DNA from: Streptomyces sp. CB01373
GTDB taxonomy: Bacteria > Actinomycetota > Actinomycetes > Streptomycetales > Streptomycetaceae
Length of the DNA stretch: 64,000 bases
NCBI RefSeq assembly: GCF_002803075.1
Contig: NZ_NNBK01000012.1
Coordinates: 124,001 to 188,000, forward strand
Direction of reading: 5' to 3'
This document shows positions 18,710-27,468 of this stretch, one piece after another. Below the pieces are notes generated by a model, which was not told the DNA's origin, did not search any database, and worked only from the letters and a program-made list of their open reading frames with translations. The position numbers were made by a program, and so were the translations under genes. The first letter of the stretch is position 1, and every line of letters begins with the position of its first letter.

Positions 18710-19957
18710 ATGACCCACGCGTGTCCACGACTGCGACGGACTGTCGTCACCGCGACCGCCGTCGGAGTCCTCGTGGTGCCCCTCGCCGGCGGGACCGCCT
18801 CCGCCGGACCCGCCGCCCGCCCCGGCGCCGTCACCGCCATCGCGCCCGCGGGCATGTCACCGACCGGGGTGCGCAGACTGAGCACCGACGTCGTCCGGCA
18901 ACTCGACCAGGCCGTGCTACGCGTCATGCGGCAGGCGGGCGTGCCCGGGGTGACCGTGGGACTGTGGACACCGGACGAGGGCGAGTACGTCAAGTCCTTC
19001 GGCGTCGCCGACAGGAGCACCGAGCGGAACATGTCGCCCGACCTGTACATGCGGATCGGCAGCGAGACCAAGACCTTCACCGTGACGGCGCTGCTGCACC
19101 TCGTGGACCGGCACAAGGTGCGCTTGGACGACCCCGTCGGCAAGTACGTCGCCGGCGTGCCCAACGGGAACGGGATCACCCTGCGGCAGCTCGCCGGGAT
19201 GCGCAGCGGACTGTTCGACTACACGGCGGACGCGGACTTCCGCAAGGCGCTGACCTCCGACCCGCACCGGGCCGTCACCCCGCACCAACTGCTCGCCTAC
19301 GCCTTCAAGCACCTCCCGCTCTTCCCGCCGGGCCGGAGGTTCGACTACAGCAACACCAACGTCATCCTCCTCGGCCTGGTCGTGGAGAAGGCCGGCGGCC
19401 GGCCCCTCGCGGACTACATCGCCACCCACGTACTGCGCCCGGCCGGACTCGACCAGACCTTCTTCCCGGCCGGGGCGCAGTTCCCGCGCCCGCACGCGCA
19501 GGGCTACACGAACCGGACCCCGAACGGCGAGGTGCGGGACGCGGCCCACTGGAACCCCTCCTGGGCCTGGGCGGCCGGGGCGATGATCTCCAACCTCGAC
19601 GACCTGCGCGTCTGGGCGCGCACCGTCGCCACGGGCGTCCTGCCCGACGGCACCAGGCTCATCAGCCCCGCCTCCCAGAAGCAGAGGCTCACCACACACC
19701 CGACCTCGGTCCCCAGCGCCGGATACGGCCTCGGCATCTTCGACGTGCGCGGCTGGATCGGCCACAACGGCTCCCTGCCGGGCTACGAGTCCCTCGCCGT
19801 CCACCTCACCCCGGCGCGCACGACCCTCGTCGTCCTGCTGAACAGCGACATCGACGAGCACGGGACCGAGCCCAGCACCCTGCTCGGCCGGGCGATCACG
19901 AAGATCGTCACCCCGGGGCACGTCTTCGACCTGCCGGCCCGGGCGGCCGTCCGGTGA
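18710..19957 (+). CDS. Secreted serine beta-lactamase/D-Ala-D-Ala carboxypeptidase family hydrolase
   Basis: A 415-residue exported class C beta-lactamase-like protein. A signal peptide (about 1-35: Arg-rich start, hydrophobic VVTATAVGVLVVPLAG, cleavage near TASA) precedes the catalytic domain. The SxxK motif is SETK in RIGSETKTF, YxN is YSN in FDYSNTNV, and the HxG box is GHNGSLPG. Members act as DD-carboxypeptidases, esterases or beta-lactamases; substrate is not predictable here. The ATG at 18710 gives a clean signal peptide, whereas the longer frame begins within the repeat-rich upstream region. Confidence 0.9.
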   Translation: MTHACPRLRRTVVTATAVGVLVVPLAGGTASAGPAARPGAVTAIAPAGMSPTGVRRLSTDVVRQLDQAVLRVMRQAGVPGVTVGLWTPDEGEYVKSFGVADRSTERNMSPDLYMRIGSETKTFTVTALLHLVDRHKVRLDDPVGKYVAGVPNGNGITLRQLAGMRSGLFDYTADADFRKALTSDPHRAVTPHQLLAYAFKHLPLFPPGRRFDYSNTNVILLGLVVEKAGGRPLADYIATHVLRPAGLDQTFFPAGAQFPRPHAQGYTNRTPNGEVRDAAHWNPSWAWAAGAMISNLDDLRVWARTVATGVLPDGTRLISPASQKQRLTTHPTSVPSAGYGLGIFDVRGWIGHNGSLPGYESLAVHLTPARTTLVVLLNSDIDEHGTEPSTLLGRAITKIVTPGHVFDLPARAAVR

Positions 19958-19981
19958 CCGGCCGCTCCACGGACTGACGAC

Positions 19982-21892
19982 GTGTCCCGGGACCCGACCA
20001 CACCGACGGCGCCTCCGCCCATGAGCGGGCAGACCGCCTGCGGCGCCGGCGCGCACGGCCCGCTGCGCACCTTCCTGCACACCGAGACCGGCAGCGCCGC
20101 GGTGCTGCTCGCCGCCGCCGTCGCGGCGCTGGTGTGGGCCAACGCCTCGCCCGGCACGTACGAGTCGTTCTGGCGCACCCACGTCTCGCTCATGATCGGC
20201 TCGACCGGAGTCTCCCTGGGACTGCGGGAGTGGATCAACAGCGGGCTGATGGCGCTGTTCTTCTTCGTCGTCGGCCTCGAAGCCCGCCGGGAGTTCGACA
20301 TCGGGGAGCTGAGAGAGCGCAGACGGCTCGCCCTCTCGGCGATCGCCGGGATCAGCGGCATGGCCGTACCCGTGGCGATCTACCTGGCCGTCAACGCGGG
20401 CCACGTCACCGCGCGGGGATGGGGCGCGGCCATGTCCACGGACACGGCGTTCGCGCTCGGCATCCTCGCCGTCTTCGGCTCCCGGCTGCCCGGCGGCCTG
20501 CGCGTCTTCCTGCTCGGCGTCACGGTCGCCGACGACTTCCTCGCACTCGCCGTCATCGCCTTCGCCTACAGCGGCACCCTCTACGTGCCCGCCCTGCTCA
20601 CCGCCTTCGGCGTCCTCGCCGTGCTGATCGCGCTGCGCCTGGCCGGCGTACGGATCTCCGCCGTGTACGCGCTGGTCGCCCTGGTCCTGTGGGGCGCGCT
20701 GCTGCGTTCCGGCGTCGATCCGGTGGTCAGCGGGCTGGTCATGGGCCTGCTCACCTACGCCCACCCCGCCCAGCGGCACGCCCTGGAACGCGCCAGCCGG
20801 CTCTTCCGCCGCTTCCGCGAGCAGCCCACACCCGAGCTGGAACGCACCCTGCGCCGGGGCCTGGCCACCGCGCTGTCGCCCAACGAGCGGCTCCAGCGCA
20901 TGCTCCACCCCTGGACCAGCTATTTGATCGTGCCTCTGTTCGCGCTGGCCAACGCCGGTCTCCCGCTCGGCGCGGCCCGGCTCGCGGACGCCTTCACCTC
21001 GCCCGTCACCCTCGGCATCCTGCTCGGCTACGTCCTCGGAAAGCCGATCGGCGTCGCCGGCTCCACCTGGCTCGCCGTACGGCTCAGCCGCGGCCGGCTG
21101 CGCCCGCCGATCGGCTGGGGCGCGATCGCCGCGGGCGGCGGTCTGGCCGGGGTGGGCTTCACCGTGTCCCTGCTGATCGCCACCCTCGCCTTCCGCGGGC
21201 CCCGCCTTGAGGAGGCGAAGATCGGCGTTCTGGCGACCGTCGTGTGCTCCTTCGCCGTCACCTGGCTGGTCACCGGGGCCCTGTCCCTGCTGCCCCCGCG
21301 CAGCCGGGCCCGCGCGCTCCTGGGCCGCGGCCGGGTCATCGTCGACCTCGGCGAGCCCGTCGACCCCGAGCGCGACCACGTCCGCGGACCGCTCGACGCC
21401 CCGGTGACGCTGGTCGAGTACGGCGACTACGAGTGCCCGTACTGCGGACTCGCCGAGCCGGTCGTGCGGGAGCTGCTCACCGAATTCGGCGACGACGTGC
21501 GCTACGTCTGGCGGCACCTGCCGCTGACCGACGTCCACCCGAACGCGCAGCTCGCCGCCGAGGCCGCGGAGGCCGCCGCCCGCCAGGGCCGCTTCTGGCG
21601 GATGCACGACGTCCTGATCAGCCACCAGGGCGACCTGAGCCCCAAGGACCTCCAGGGCTACGCCGGACAGGTCGGCCTCGACGTGGACCGCTTCCGCCGG
21701 GACCTGCGGGCGCGGGCGGGCGCGCAACGGGTGGCCGACGACGTGGAGTCGGCCGACCTCAGCGCCGTCTCCGGCACCCCGACCTTCTTCGTCAACGGCC
21801 GCCGCCACCACGGCGCCTACGACATCACCACCCTTGCGGCGGCCGTACGCGCGGCCCGGGAACGCGCGGCCCTGACGACCACGGGCCCGTAG
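19982..21892 (+). CDS. nhaA: NhaA Na+/H+ antiporter fused to a C-terminal thioredoxin-like domain
   Basis: A 636-residue protein. Residues about 25-435 are NhaA, with roughly 11-12 TM helices and the ion-site motif TVADDFLALAVIAF containing the two adjacent Asp residues. Residues about 455-630 form a DsbA/thioredoxin-like domain with the redox motif ECPYCGL and a cis-Pro region SGTPTFFVNG. This NhaA-thioredoxin fusion is known in actinobacteria. The antiporter exports sodium in exchange for protons; why the redox domain is attached is not established. The GTG at 19982 is 24 bp after the upstream stop. Confidence 0.93.
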   Translation: MSRDPTTPTAPPPMSGQTACGAGAHGPLRTFLHTETGSAAVLLAAAVAALVWANASPGTYESFWRTHVSLMIGSTGVSLGLREWINSGLMALFFFVVGLEARREFDIGELRERRRLALSAIAGISGMAVPVAIYLAVNAGHVTARGWGAAMSTDTAFALGILAVFGSRLPGGLRVFLLGVTVADDFLALAVIAFAYSGTLYVPALLTAFGVLAVLIALRLAGVRISAVYALVALVLWGALLRSGVDPVVSGLVMGLLTYAHPAQRHALERASRLFRRFREQPTPELERTLRRGLATALSPNERLQRMLHPWTSYLIVPLFALANAGLPLGAARLADAFTSPVTLGILLGYVLGKPIGVAGSTWLAVRLSRGRLRPPIGWGAIAAGGGLAGVGFTVSLLIATLAFRGPRLEEAKIGVLATVVCSFAVTWLVTGALSLLPPRSRARALLGRGRVIVDLGEPVDPERDHVRGPLDAPVTLVEYGDYECPYCGLAEPVVRELLTEFGDDVRYVWRHLPLTDVHPNAQLAAEAAEAAARQGRFWRMHDVLISHQGDLSPKDLQGYAGQVGLDVDRFRRDLRARAGAQRVADDVESADLSAVSGTPTFFVNGRRHHGAYDITTLAAAVRAARERAALTTTGP

Positions 21893-21921
21893 CCCTGAAG
21901 GCCGCGTCGCGGCCCGGCGGG

Positions 21922-22926
21922 TCAGACGGTTCGTACCTCCTCGACGCGTACCGGACGGTGTTCGTGGAGGGACAGGGTGCACGCCTCGGCGATCCAGCCG
22001 GCCTCCAGGGCGTCCGCGACCGTGCACGGGGAGGGCAGCCGGCCGGCCACGACCTCGGTGAACGCGGTGAGTTCGGCGCGGTAGGCGGCGGTGAAACGGT
22101 CCATGAAGAAGTCGTGCGGGGTGCCGGCGGGGAAGGTCACCCCGGGTTCGACGGAGCGCACCGGCAGCTTGTCGTCCAGGCCGACGGCGATCGAGTCCTC
22201 GAAGCCGTGCAGCTCCATGCGGACGTCGTAACCGCGGGCGTTGTGGCGGCTGTTGGAGACCACCGCGATCGTTCCGTCGTCCAGCGTGAGCACGGCACCG
22301 GTGGTGTCGGCGTCGCCCGCCTCCCTGATGAAGTCGGCGCCCCGGTTGCCGCCGACGGCGTACACCTCGGTCACCTCCCGCCCGGTCACCCAGCGGATGA
22401 TGTCGAAGTCGTGCACCGAGCAGTCCCGGAAGATCCCGCCGGAGGAGGCGATGTACGCGGCCGGCGGCGGCGCCGGGTCGAGCGTGGTCGAGCGTACGGT
22501 GTGCAGCGTGCCGAGCTCGCCGCTCCGCACGGCGGCGCGAGCCGCGGCGAAACCGGCGTCGAAGCGGCGGTTGTAGCCGATCTGCACAGGCACGCCGCCG
22601 TCCTGGACGGCCTTGAGGACCTCGACGCCCTCCGCCATGGTGCGGGCCACCGGCTTCTCGCAGAAGACGGGGACCCCGGCGCCGACGGCGGCGAGGATCA
22701 GCGCCGGGTGGGCGTCGGTCGCCGCGGCCACGACGACACCGTCCACCCCGGCGGCCAGCAGCGCCTCGGGCGAGTCGGCCACCTCGGCCCCGAACCGCTC
22801 GGCGGCGGCCTTCGCGGCGTCCGTGAACGGGTCGGCGACGACGAGCGACTCGACGGCGTCGAGTCCGGAGAGGGTCTCGGCGTGGAAGGCGCCGATCCGG
22901 CCGAGGCCGAGGATTCCGATGCGCAT
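21922..22926 (-). CDS. Gfo/Idh/MocA family dehydrogenase (inositol 2-dehydrogenase-like)
   Basis: A 334-residue NAD(P)-dependent oxidoreductase. It starts RIGILGLGRIGAFHAETL (Rossmann) and has FCEKPVARTM (about 92-101) and the active-site region RDCSVHDFDIIRWVTG with its His. It resembles IolG/scyllo-inositol dehydrogenases but sits outside the iol operons. It forms a minus-strand set with an SDR and a phytanoyl-CoA-type dioxygenase, downstream of both. Substrate: probably a cyclitol or sugar derivative (inference). Confidence 0.85.
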   Translation of the reverse strand: MRIGILGLGRIGAFHAETLSGLDAVESLVVADPFTDAAKAAAERFGAEVADSPEALLAAGVDGVVVAAATDAHPALILAAVGAGVPVFCEKPVARTMAEGVEVLKAVQDGGVPVQIGYNRRFDAGFAAARAAVRSGELGTLHTVRSTTLDPAPPPAAYIASSGGIFRDCSVHDFDIIRWVTGREVTEVYAVGGNRGADFIREAGDADTTGAVLTLDDGTIAVVSNSRHNARGYDVRMELHGFEDSIAVGLDDKLPVRSVEPGVTFPAGTPHDFFMDRFTAAYRAELTAFTEVVAGRLPSPCTVADALEAGWIAEACTLSLHEHRPVRVEEVRTV

Positions 22927-23009
22927 GGGGGCTGGTGCTCCTTGGGTGCGTGGGTTGTGCGTGGTGGTGCGGCAGTACGCCGGTTCAGTCCGGTCCAGTC
23001 CAGTTCAGC

Positions 23010-23810
23010 TCAGTCCAGTCCGCCGAGCACGTTCTGGTCCCAGTCGATCACCGAACCGGTGACCACCCCGGACCGCTCGGACAGCAGCAGGACCACGAAG
23101 TCGGCGATCTCGTCGGGCTGACCGAGCCTGCCCATCGGCAGCCGCTCCGCGGCCCGCTCGCGCCAGTCGTCGCCGGCGCCGTGGAAGGCGCGCTGGGTGG
23201 CGTCCTCGCCCTCGGTCGCGGTCCAGCCGATGTTCAGGCCGTTGATCCGTACCCGGTCGTGGCGGTGGGCGTGCGCGGCGTTGCGGGTGAGCCCGGCCAG
23301 GCCGGCCTTGGCGGCGACGTACGGGGCCAGGAACGGCTGCCCGCCGTGCGCCGAGGACGTGATGATGTTGACGACCGTGCCGGGCGCCCCGCGCGCCACC
23401 ATGTCGGCCACCGCCGCCTGCATCGCGAAGAACGGCCCCTTGAGGTTGACCGCGATGTGCGCGTCGAACAGCTCGGGCGTGGTGTCGAGGAGCGTGCCGC
23501 GCGAGGTCAGCCCCGCGGAGTTCACCAGGCAGTCGATCCGCCCGTACGCGGAGACCACCCGTGCCACCGACCCCTTGGCCTGTCCGGCGTCGGCCAGGTC
23601 GGCCCGGACGAACGTCGCGGTGCCCCCGGCGGCTCTCAGCTCTGCCACCAGGGCCTCGCCCGGCTCGGTCCGCCGCCCGGTCACGGCGACGACGGCGCCC
23701 TCGCGGACGGCGGCCCGCGCGATCGCGGCCCCCACGCCCTGGGTGCCGCCGTTGACGAGGACGACCTTGCCATGGAGCAGGCCGTCCGCGGATCCGTCGA
23801 GAAGTCCCAT
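23010..23810 (-). CDS. SDR family oxidoreductase
   Basis: A 266-residue classical short-chain dehydrogenase. The cofactor motif VNGGTQGVGAAIA (variant of TGxxxGxG), NSAG, the catalytic Tyr-Lys pair in YVAAKAG and the C-terminal SGVVTGSVIDWDQ are all present. The ATG at 23810 lies 8 bp after the dioxygenase stop, so the two are co-transcribed. It probably oxidises or reduces a hydroxyl of the same unknown sugar or cyclitol substrate. Confidence 0.88.
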   Translation of the reverse strand: MGLLDGSADGLLHGKVVLVNGGTQGVGAAIARAAVREGAVVAVTGRRTEPGEALVAELRAAGGTATFVRADLADAGQAKGSVARVVSAYGRIDCLVNSAGLTSRGTLLDTTPELFDAHIAVNLKGPFFAMQAAVADMVARGAPGTVVNIITSSAHGGQPFLAPYVAAKAGLAGLTRNAAHAHRHDRVRINGLNIGWTATEGEDATQRAFHGAGDDWRERAAERLPMGRLGQPDEIADFVVLLLSERSGVVTGSVIDWDQNVLGGLD

Positions 23811-23818
23811 GACCGTCC

Positions 23819-24985
23819 TCAGCTCTCGCGCCGCTCGGCGGCTGCCCGCAGCTGCGCACGCAGCGCGTCCGGTGTCCACTCCTCGCGCACCGCCCGCCGT
23901 ACGAGGTCCGCCTGCGAGGGCGGAGCCAGACCGTCGACCGGCGGATCGCTGTCGAGGTTGGTGGGGAACGGGTAGCCCTCGGCGCTCGCGGCGACGACAC
24001 GGTCCAGCCACGTGGCGTCGGCGCCCTCCGCCTTGCGCTTGAGCAGCACGGGGAAGACGGCGCCCGCGACGGCCTCGCGGTCGACGGTCTCCATCGCGCG
24101 CCCGAACGCGGAGGAGACCTGGAGCAGGTTGGCCATGCGCCGGATGTCCGTCGACCGGTTCGTGCCGGCGGCGTGGAAGAGCGCCGGGTTGAAGAAGACG
24201 GCGTCCCCCTTGGCCAGCGGCAGTTGCACGTGGTGGTCCTCGAAGTACGCCTGGAACGCGGGCAGTCGCCAGGAGAGGTAGCCCGGCTCGTACCGCTGCG
24301 AGTACGGCAGGTACATCGTCGGACCGGACTCCACGGGCATGTCGCAGTGCGCGACCGCGCCCTGGAGGGTCAGCACGGGGGAGAGCCGGTGGACGTGCGC
24401 CGGGTAGGCGGCGGCGACCTCGTTGGCCAGGAAGCCCAGGTGGTAGTCGCGGTGCACGGTCTGAGCCGCGCCGCCCGGGTTGACCACGTTGATCTGCGAG
24501 GTGACCTGGTAGCCGGGGCCCAGCCAGGCCTCGCCGACCAGCGCCAGGACGTCGTTGGCGTAGTAGTCGGCGAACGTCTCCGGGTCGTGCAGCGCCGCCT
24601 TCTCCAGGGCGTTCCACACCCGGTCGTTCGCGCCCGGCTTGGCGAAGTGGTCCCCGCCGCCCGCGCCCGAGGCGCGCTGCTCGGCGATCAGAGCGCGGAA
24701 GACGTCGGTGGCCCGGTCGACCACGGCGGTGTCGGGGAAGGCGCCCCGGAACACCACGATGCCGGGGCCCTCGTCCAGGGCGCGGACCAGTTCGGCCCGC
24801 AGGGCGGGGCGGTCCCCGGCCCCGCGCAGCCGCACGGCGTCGTAGACGAGGACGCCCCGGTCCACCGCCGAGGCGTGCGGGTAGCCGGCGAGGTCGGTCG
24901 CGCGCTCGACGAGCGCGCGGAAGGAGCCGAGGTCGCAGTCCTGCTCGGACAGCCAGGCACGGCGGTGTACGGAGACGGAGGACAT
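23819..24985 (-). CDS. Phytanoyl-CoA dioxygenase family Fe(II)/2-oxoglutarate oxygenase
   Basis: A 388-residue member of the PhyH family. A double-stranded beta-helix iron triad is recognisable: HxD in VHRDYHLGF (about residues 166-174) and a distal His in FFNPALFHAAGTNRS, where the Arg could bind 2-oxoglutarate. It is the first gene of an operon with the SDR and Gfo/Idh dehydrogenase, divergent from a LacI regulator. Such oxygenases can remove O- or N-methyl groups or hydroxylate small molecules; here it may act on a modified cyclitol or sugar (inference). Confidence 0.82.
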   Translation of the reverse strand: MSSVSVHRRAWLSEQDCDLGSFRALVERATDLAGYPHASAVDRGVLVYDAVRLRGAGDRPALRAELVRALDEGPGIVVFRGAFPDTAVVDRATDVFRALIAEQRASGAGGGDHFAKPGANDRVWNALEKAALHDPETFADYYANDVLALVGEAWLGPGYQVTSQINVVNPGGAAQTVHRDYHLGFLANEVAAAYPAHVHRLSPVLTLQGAVAHCDMPVESGPTMYLPYSQRYEPGYLSWRLPAFQAYFEDHHVQLPLAKGDAVFFNPALFHAAGTNRSTDIRRMANLLQVSSAFGRAMETVDREAVAGAVFPVLLKRKAEGADATWLDRVVAASAEGYPFPTNLDSDPPVDGLAPPSQADLVRRAVREEWTPDALRAQLRAAAERRES

Positions 24986-25007
24986 CGTCGTCCTTTCGGT
25001 CGTCGGG

Positions 25008-25051
25008 CGACTCGGTCACGAGGGCCGTCCGACTCGGTCACGAGGGCCGTC
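25008..25051. repeat. 22-bp perfect tandem duplication in a divergent promoter
   Basis: CGACTCGGTCACGAGGGCCG plus TC occurs twice back to back (25008-25029 and 25030-25051), just upstream of the dioxygenase start and before the AT-rich TCATTCTTGTCATTAC stretch that probably carries the divergent promoters of the dioxygenase operon and the LacI gene. It may be a recent slippage duplication or a doubled binding site. Confidence 0.6.
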
Positions 25052-25142
25052 GCGCCCTGTCATTCTTGTCATTACAAACACCTCGAACAACCAGCGGCAA
25101 GCCATCAAAAACCCCTCAAGGGCCTTCCCGAGGAGCCAGCGC

Positions 25143-26177
25143 ATGGGCCACCCCTTCCCGATCCGCGAGATAGCACGTCAGGCCGGGCTGAGCGAGGCCA
25201 CTGTCGACCGGGTGCTCAATGGCCGCGGCGGCGTGCGGGAGAGCACCGCGGGGGAGGTGCGCCGGGCCATCGCCGACCTCGACCGGCAGCGCACCCAGGT
25301 CCGCCTTGTCGGCCGCACCTTCATGGTCGACATCGTGATGCAGGCGCCCGAGCGGTTCAGCACCGCCGTACGGGCCGCCCTGGAGGCCGAACTGCCGTCC
25401 CTGCACCCGGCCGTGGTGCGCTCCCGCTTCCACTTCCGCGAGACCGGCCCGGTACGGGAGCAGGTCGCCGTCCTCGACCGGATCGCACGACGCGGCTCGC
25501 AGGGCGTGATCCTCAAGGCCCCGGACGTCCCCGAGGTCACCGAGGCGGTCGGCCGGCTGGTGGCGGCAGGCATCCCGGTCGTCACCCTCGTCACCGACCT
25601 GCCCACCAGCGCCCGGCTCGGCTACGTCGGCAGCGACAACCGGGCGGCGGGCGCGACGGCCGCGTACCTGATGGGCCAGTGGCTCGGCGACCGGCCCGGC
25701 AATGTGCTCACCAGCCTCAGCAGCGGCTTCTTCCGCAACGAGGAGGAACGCGAGATGGGCTTCCGCGGCGCCATGCGCGCCCGTCACCCCCGGCGGGCCC
25801 TGGTGGAGATCGCCGAGGGGCAGGGCCTGGACGCCACGCAGTACGACCTCGTGCGGGCCGCCCTGGAGCGCGACCCGGAGATCCGCGCCGTCTACTCGAT
25901 CGGCGGCGGCAACATCGCCACCCTGCGGGCCTTCGCCGACCTCGGCCGCGAGTGCGCGGTGTTCATCGCCCACGACCTCGACCAGGACAACACCCGCCTG
26001 CTGCGTGAGCACCGCCTGTCCGCCGTGCTCCACCACGATCTGCGTCAGGACCTGCGGGAGGCCTGCCATCTGGTGATGCGGGCCCACGGCGCCCTGCCGC
26101 CCGCCGGACCGACGCTTCCGTCGGCGATCCAGGTGGTGACCCCGCACAACATGCCGCCGCACCCGACGGCCGGCTGA
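25143..26177 (+). CDS. LacI-family transcriptional regulator
   Basis: A 344-residue LacI/GalR-type regulator. The N-terminal HTH reads IREIARQAGLSEATVDRVLNGR, with the hinge helix after residue 50. The rest is a periplasmic-binding-like sugar sensor (YVGSDNRAAGATAAYLMGQW, IGGGNIATLRAF, IAHDLDQDN). It is divergent from the dioxygenase-SDR-dehydrogenase operon and is its likely sugar-responsive controller. The ATG at 25143 lies directly before a normal HTH start. Confidence 0.93.
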   Translation: MGHPFPIREIARQAGLSEATVDRVLNGRGGVRESTAGEVRRAIADLDRQRTQVRLVGRTFMVDIVMQAPERFSTAVRAALEAELPSLHPAVVRSRFHFRETGPVREQVAVLDRIARRGSQGVILKAPDVPEVTEAVGRLVAAGIPVVTLVTDLPTSARLGYVGSDNRAAGATAAYLMGQWLGDRPGNVLTSLSSGFFRNEEEREMGFRGAMRARHPRRALVEIAEGQGLDATQYDLVRAALERDPEIRAVYSIGGGNIATLRAFADLGRECAVFIAHDLDQDNTRLLREHRLSAVLHHDLRQDLREACHLVMRAHGALPPAGPTLPSAIQVVTPHNMPPHPTAG

Positions 26178-26192
26178 ACTCCCCGGCGGGCC

Positions 26193-26537
26193 TCACAGGT
26201 TGATCGCGTAGGCCTTCCGCAGCGTCTCGTGCACCGTCCACGTCGTGCGGTCGCCCTCGCGCAGCACCGCCAGGTCGCCCGGGCCGACGCGCAGGGTCGG
26301 ACCGCCCTCGACCTCGATGGTCGCCGAGCCGCTGATCACCACGAACAGCTCGTCCGCCTCGGTGTCGGTGACGACCCCGGGCGTGATCTGCCAGATCCCG
26401 CGGACCTGCCGGCCGTCCGCCGACTCCCAGACCACCTTGCCGGTCACCTCGGGCGTCCCGGAGACGATCTGCTCCGGTTCGAGCGGCTCGGGCACGAGGT
26501 CGGCGTCGGGGACATGCAGAACGAAACTGTGCGTCAT
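26193..26537 (-). CDS. Small cupin domain protein
   Basis: A 114-residue single-domain cupin (DUF861-like, (S)-ureidoglycine aminohydrolase superfamily). The double-stranded beta-helix pattern is GIWQITPGV ... ELFVVISGSATIEVEG ... RVGPGDLAVLREGDRTTW. It is convergent with the LacI gene (15 bp apart) and divergent from the FCD-type GntR regulator. A classical metal-binding His set is poorly conserved, so catalytic activity is doubtful. Function unknown. Confidence 0.82.
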   Translation of the reverse strand: MTHSFVLHVPDADLVPEPLEPEQIVSGTPEVTGKVVWESADGRQVRGIWQITPGVVTDTEADELFVVISGSATIEVEGGPTLRVGPGDLAVLREGDRTTWTVHETLRKAYAINL

Positions 26538-26691
26538 GCCGCGACCCTAGCCGGGGCGGACGGCGCCGGAAGGCCGACAGGGTGTAGGGGATCGGCCCTG
26601 GTCCGGGGACACTTCGTCGCTTCCGGCGGCGGCGCGGCCCGGCACGTGCGGCCGGCACCCGAGGGCCGGTTCCCGCGCGGCGATATGACCA

Positions 26692-26713
26692 ACAAAATTG
26701 TTGACAATCTTGT
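26692..26713. promoter_or_regulatory. 22-bp palindromic operator upstream of FCD-GntR gene
   Basis: ACAAAATTGT-TG-ACAATCTTGT is symmetric with one mismatched pair around a TG centre, in a sharply AT-rich island 45 bp before the GntR start. The core GATTGTTGACAA recurs before the transporter gene at 31126. FCD-type GntR repressors typically bind such short palindromes, so autoregulation is likely. The remainder of 26538-26758 shows no gene. Confidence 0.6.
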
Positions 26714-26758
26714 CTCGCTAGATTTAGGTTCGACAGGCACTCACTCAGGGAGGGCGCA

Positions 26759-27409
26759 ATGCCGAACCAAGCCGGTCCGAGCAGCGGGGAGCAGGCCAAG
26801 CAGCATGCGCTCACGCGGCTGCGGCAGGCGATCCTGCACGGCGAGATGGCACCGGCCCAGCGGCTGGTGGAGAACGAACTCGCCGAGCAGTTCGGTGTGA
26901 CACGGGCCAGCATCCGCGCGGCGCTGATCGATCTGGAGGCCCAGGGCCTGGTCGAGCGGATCCGCAACCGGGGTTCGCGGGTGCGGGTGGTGACAGTGGA
27001 GGAAGCGGTCGCGATCACCGAGTGCCGCATGGTCCTCGAAGGGCTGTGCGCGGCCAAGGCGGCCGTCGCGGCGAGCGACGAGCAGTTGTCCGAACTCGTG
27101 GACCTCGGCACGGCGATGGAGAAGGCCGTGAAGGAGGGCGAGCCGGTCACCTACTCCGACCTCAACCACGAACTGCACGCCCGGATCCGGGAGTTCTCCG
27201 GCCAGCGCACGGCCCTGGAACTGCTGGAACGACTCAACGCCCAACTGGTGCGGCACCGCTTCCAGTTGGCGCTGCGACCAGGGCGTCCGCAGCAGTCCCT
27301 GAGCGAGCACCTGGCCATGATCGAGGCGATCGGGGCCAGGGATCCGCAGGCGGCCGAGGCGGCCGTCCGCGCCCACCTCACCAGCGTGATCGACGCGTTG
27401 CGCGACTGA
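26759..27409 (+). CDS. GntR-family (FCD-type) transcriptional regulator
   Basis: A 216-residue regulator with an N-terminal winged HTH (LVENELAEQFGVTRASIRAAL, about 45-65) and an all-helical FCD ligand domain with metal-site-type residues (DLNHELHARI and the C-terminal SEHLAMIEAI). It precedes the GalB/GalC/GalD-like genes by 59 bp on the same strand and should control them and the transporter at 31203, whose promoter carries the same core motif. The effector is probably a carboxylate from the pathway. Confidence 0.9.
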   Translation: MPNQAGPSSGEQAKQHALTRLRQAILHGEMAPAQRLVENELAEQFGVTRASIRAALIDLEAQGLVERIRNRGSRVRVVTVEEAVAITECRMVLEGLCAAKAAVAASDEQLSELVDLGTAMEKAVKEGEPVTYSDLNHELHARIREFSGQRTALELLERLNAQLVRHRFQLALRPGRPQQSLSEHLAMIEAIGARDPQAAEAAVRAHLTSVIDALRD

Positions 27410-27468
27410 TACGCCGCACGACCGCCGCGGGGTGGTGGGCGCACCTGTCCACCAAGGAGATATGAGCA

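Noticed and set aside
17650..18728. Overlapping open frames on both strands across the repeat region
   Set aside because: Their products are repeats of Pro/Arg/Gly-rich words generated by the 209-bp units, are frame-independent, and lack ribosome binding sites and domains.
23010..25019. Single 669-residue oxygenase-SDR fusion on the minus strand
   Set aside because: The first 400 codons are an out-of-frame reading of the PhyH-type gene; the SDR has its own ATG at 23810 and the oxygenase frame ends at 23819.
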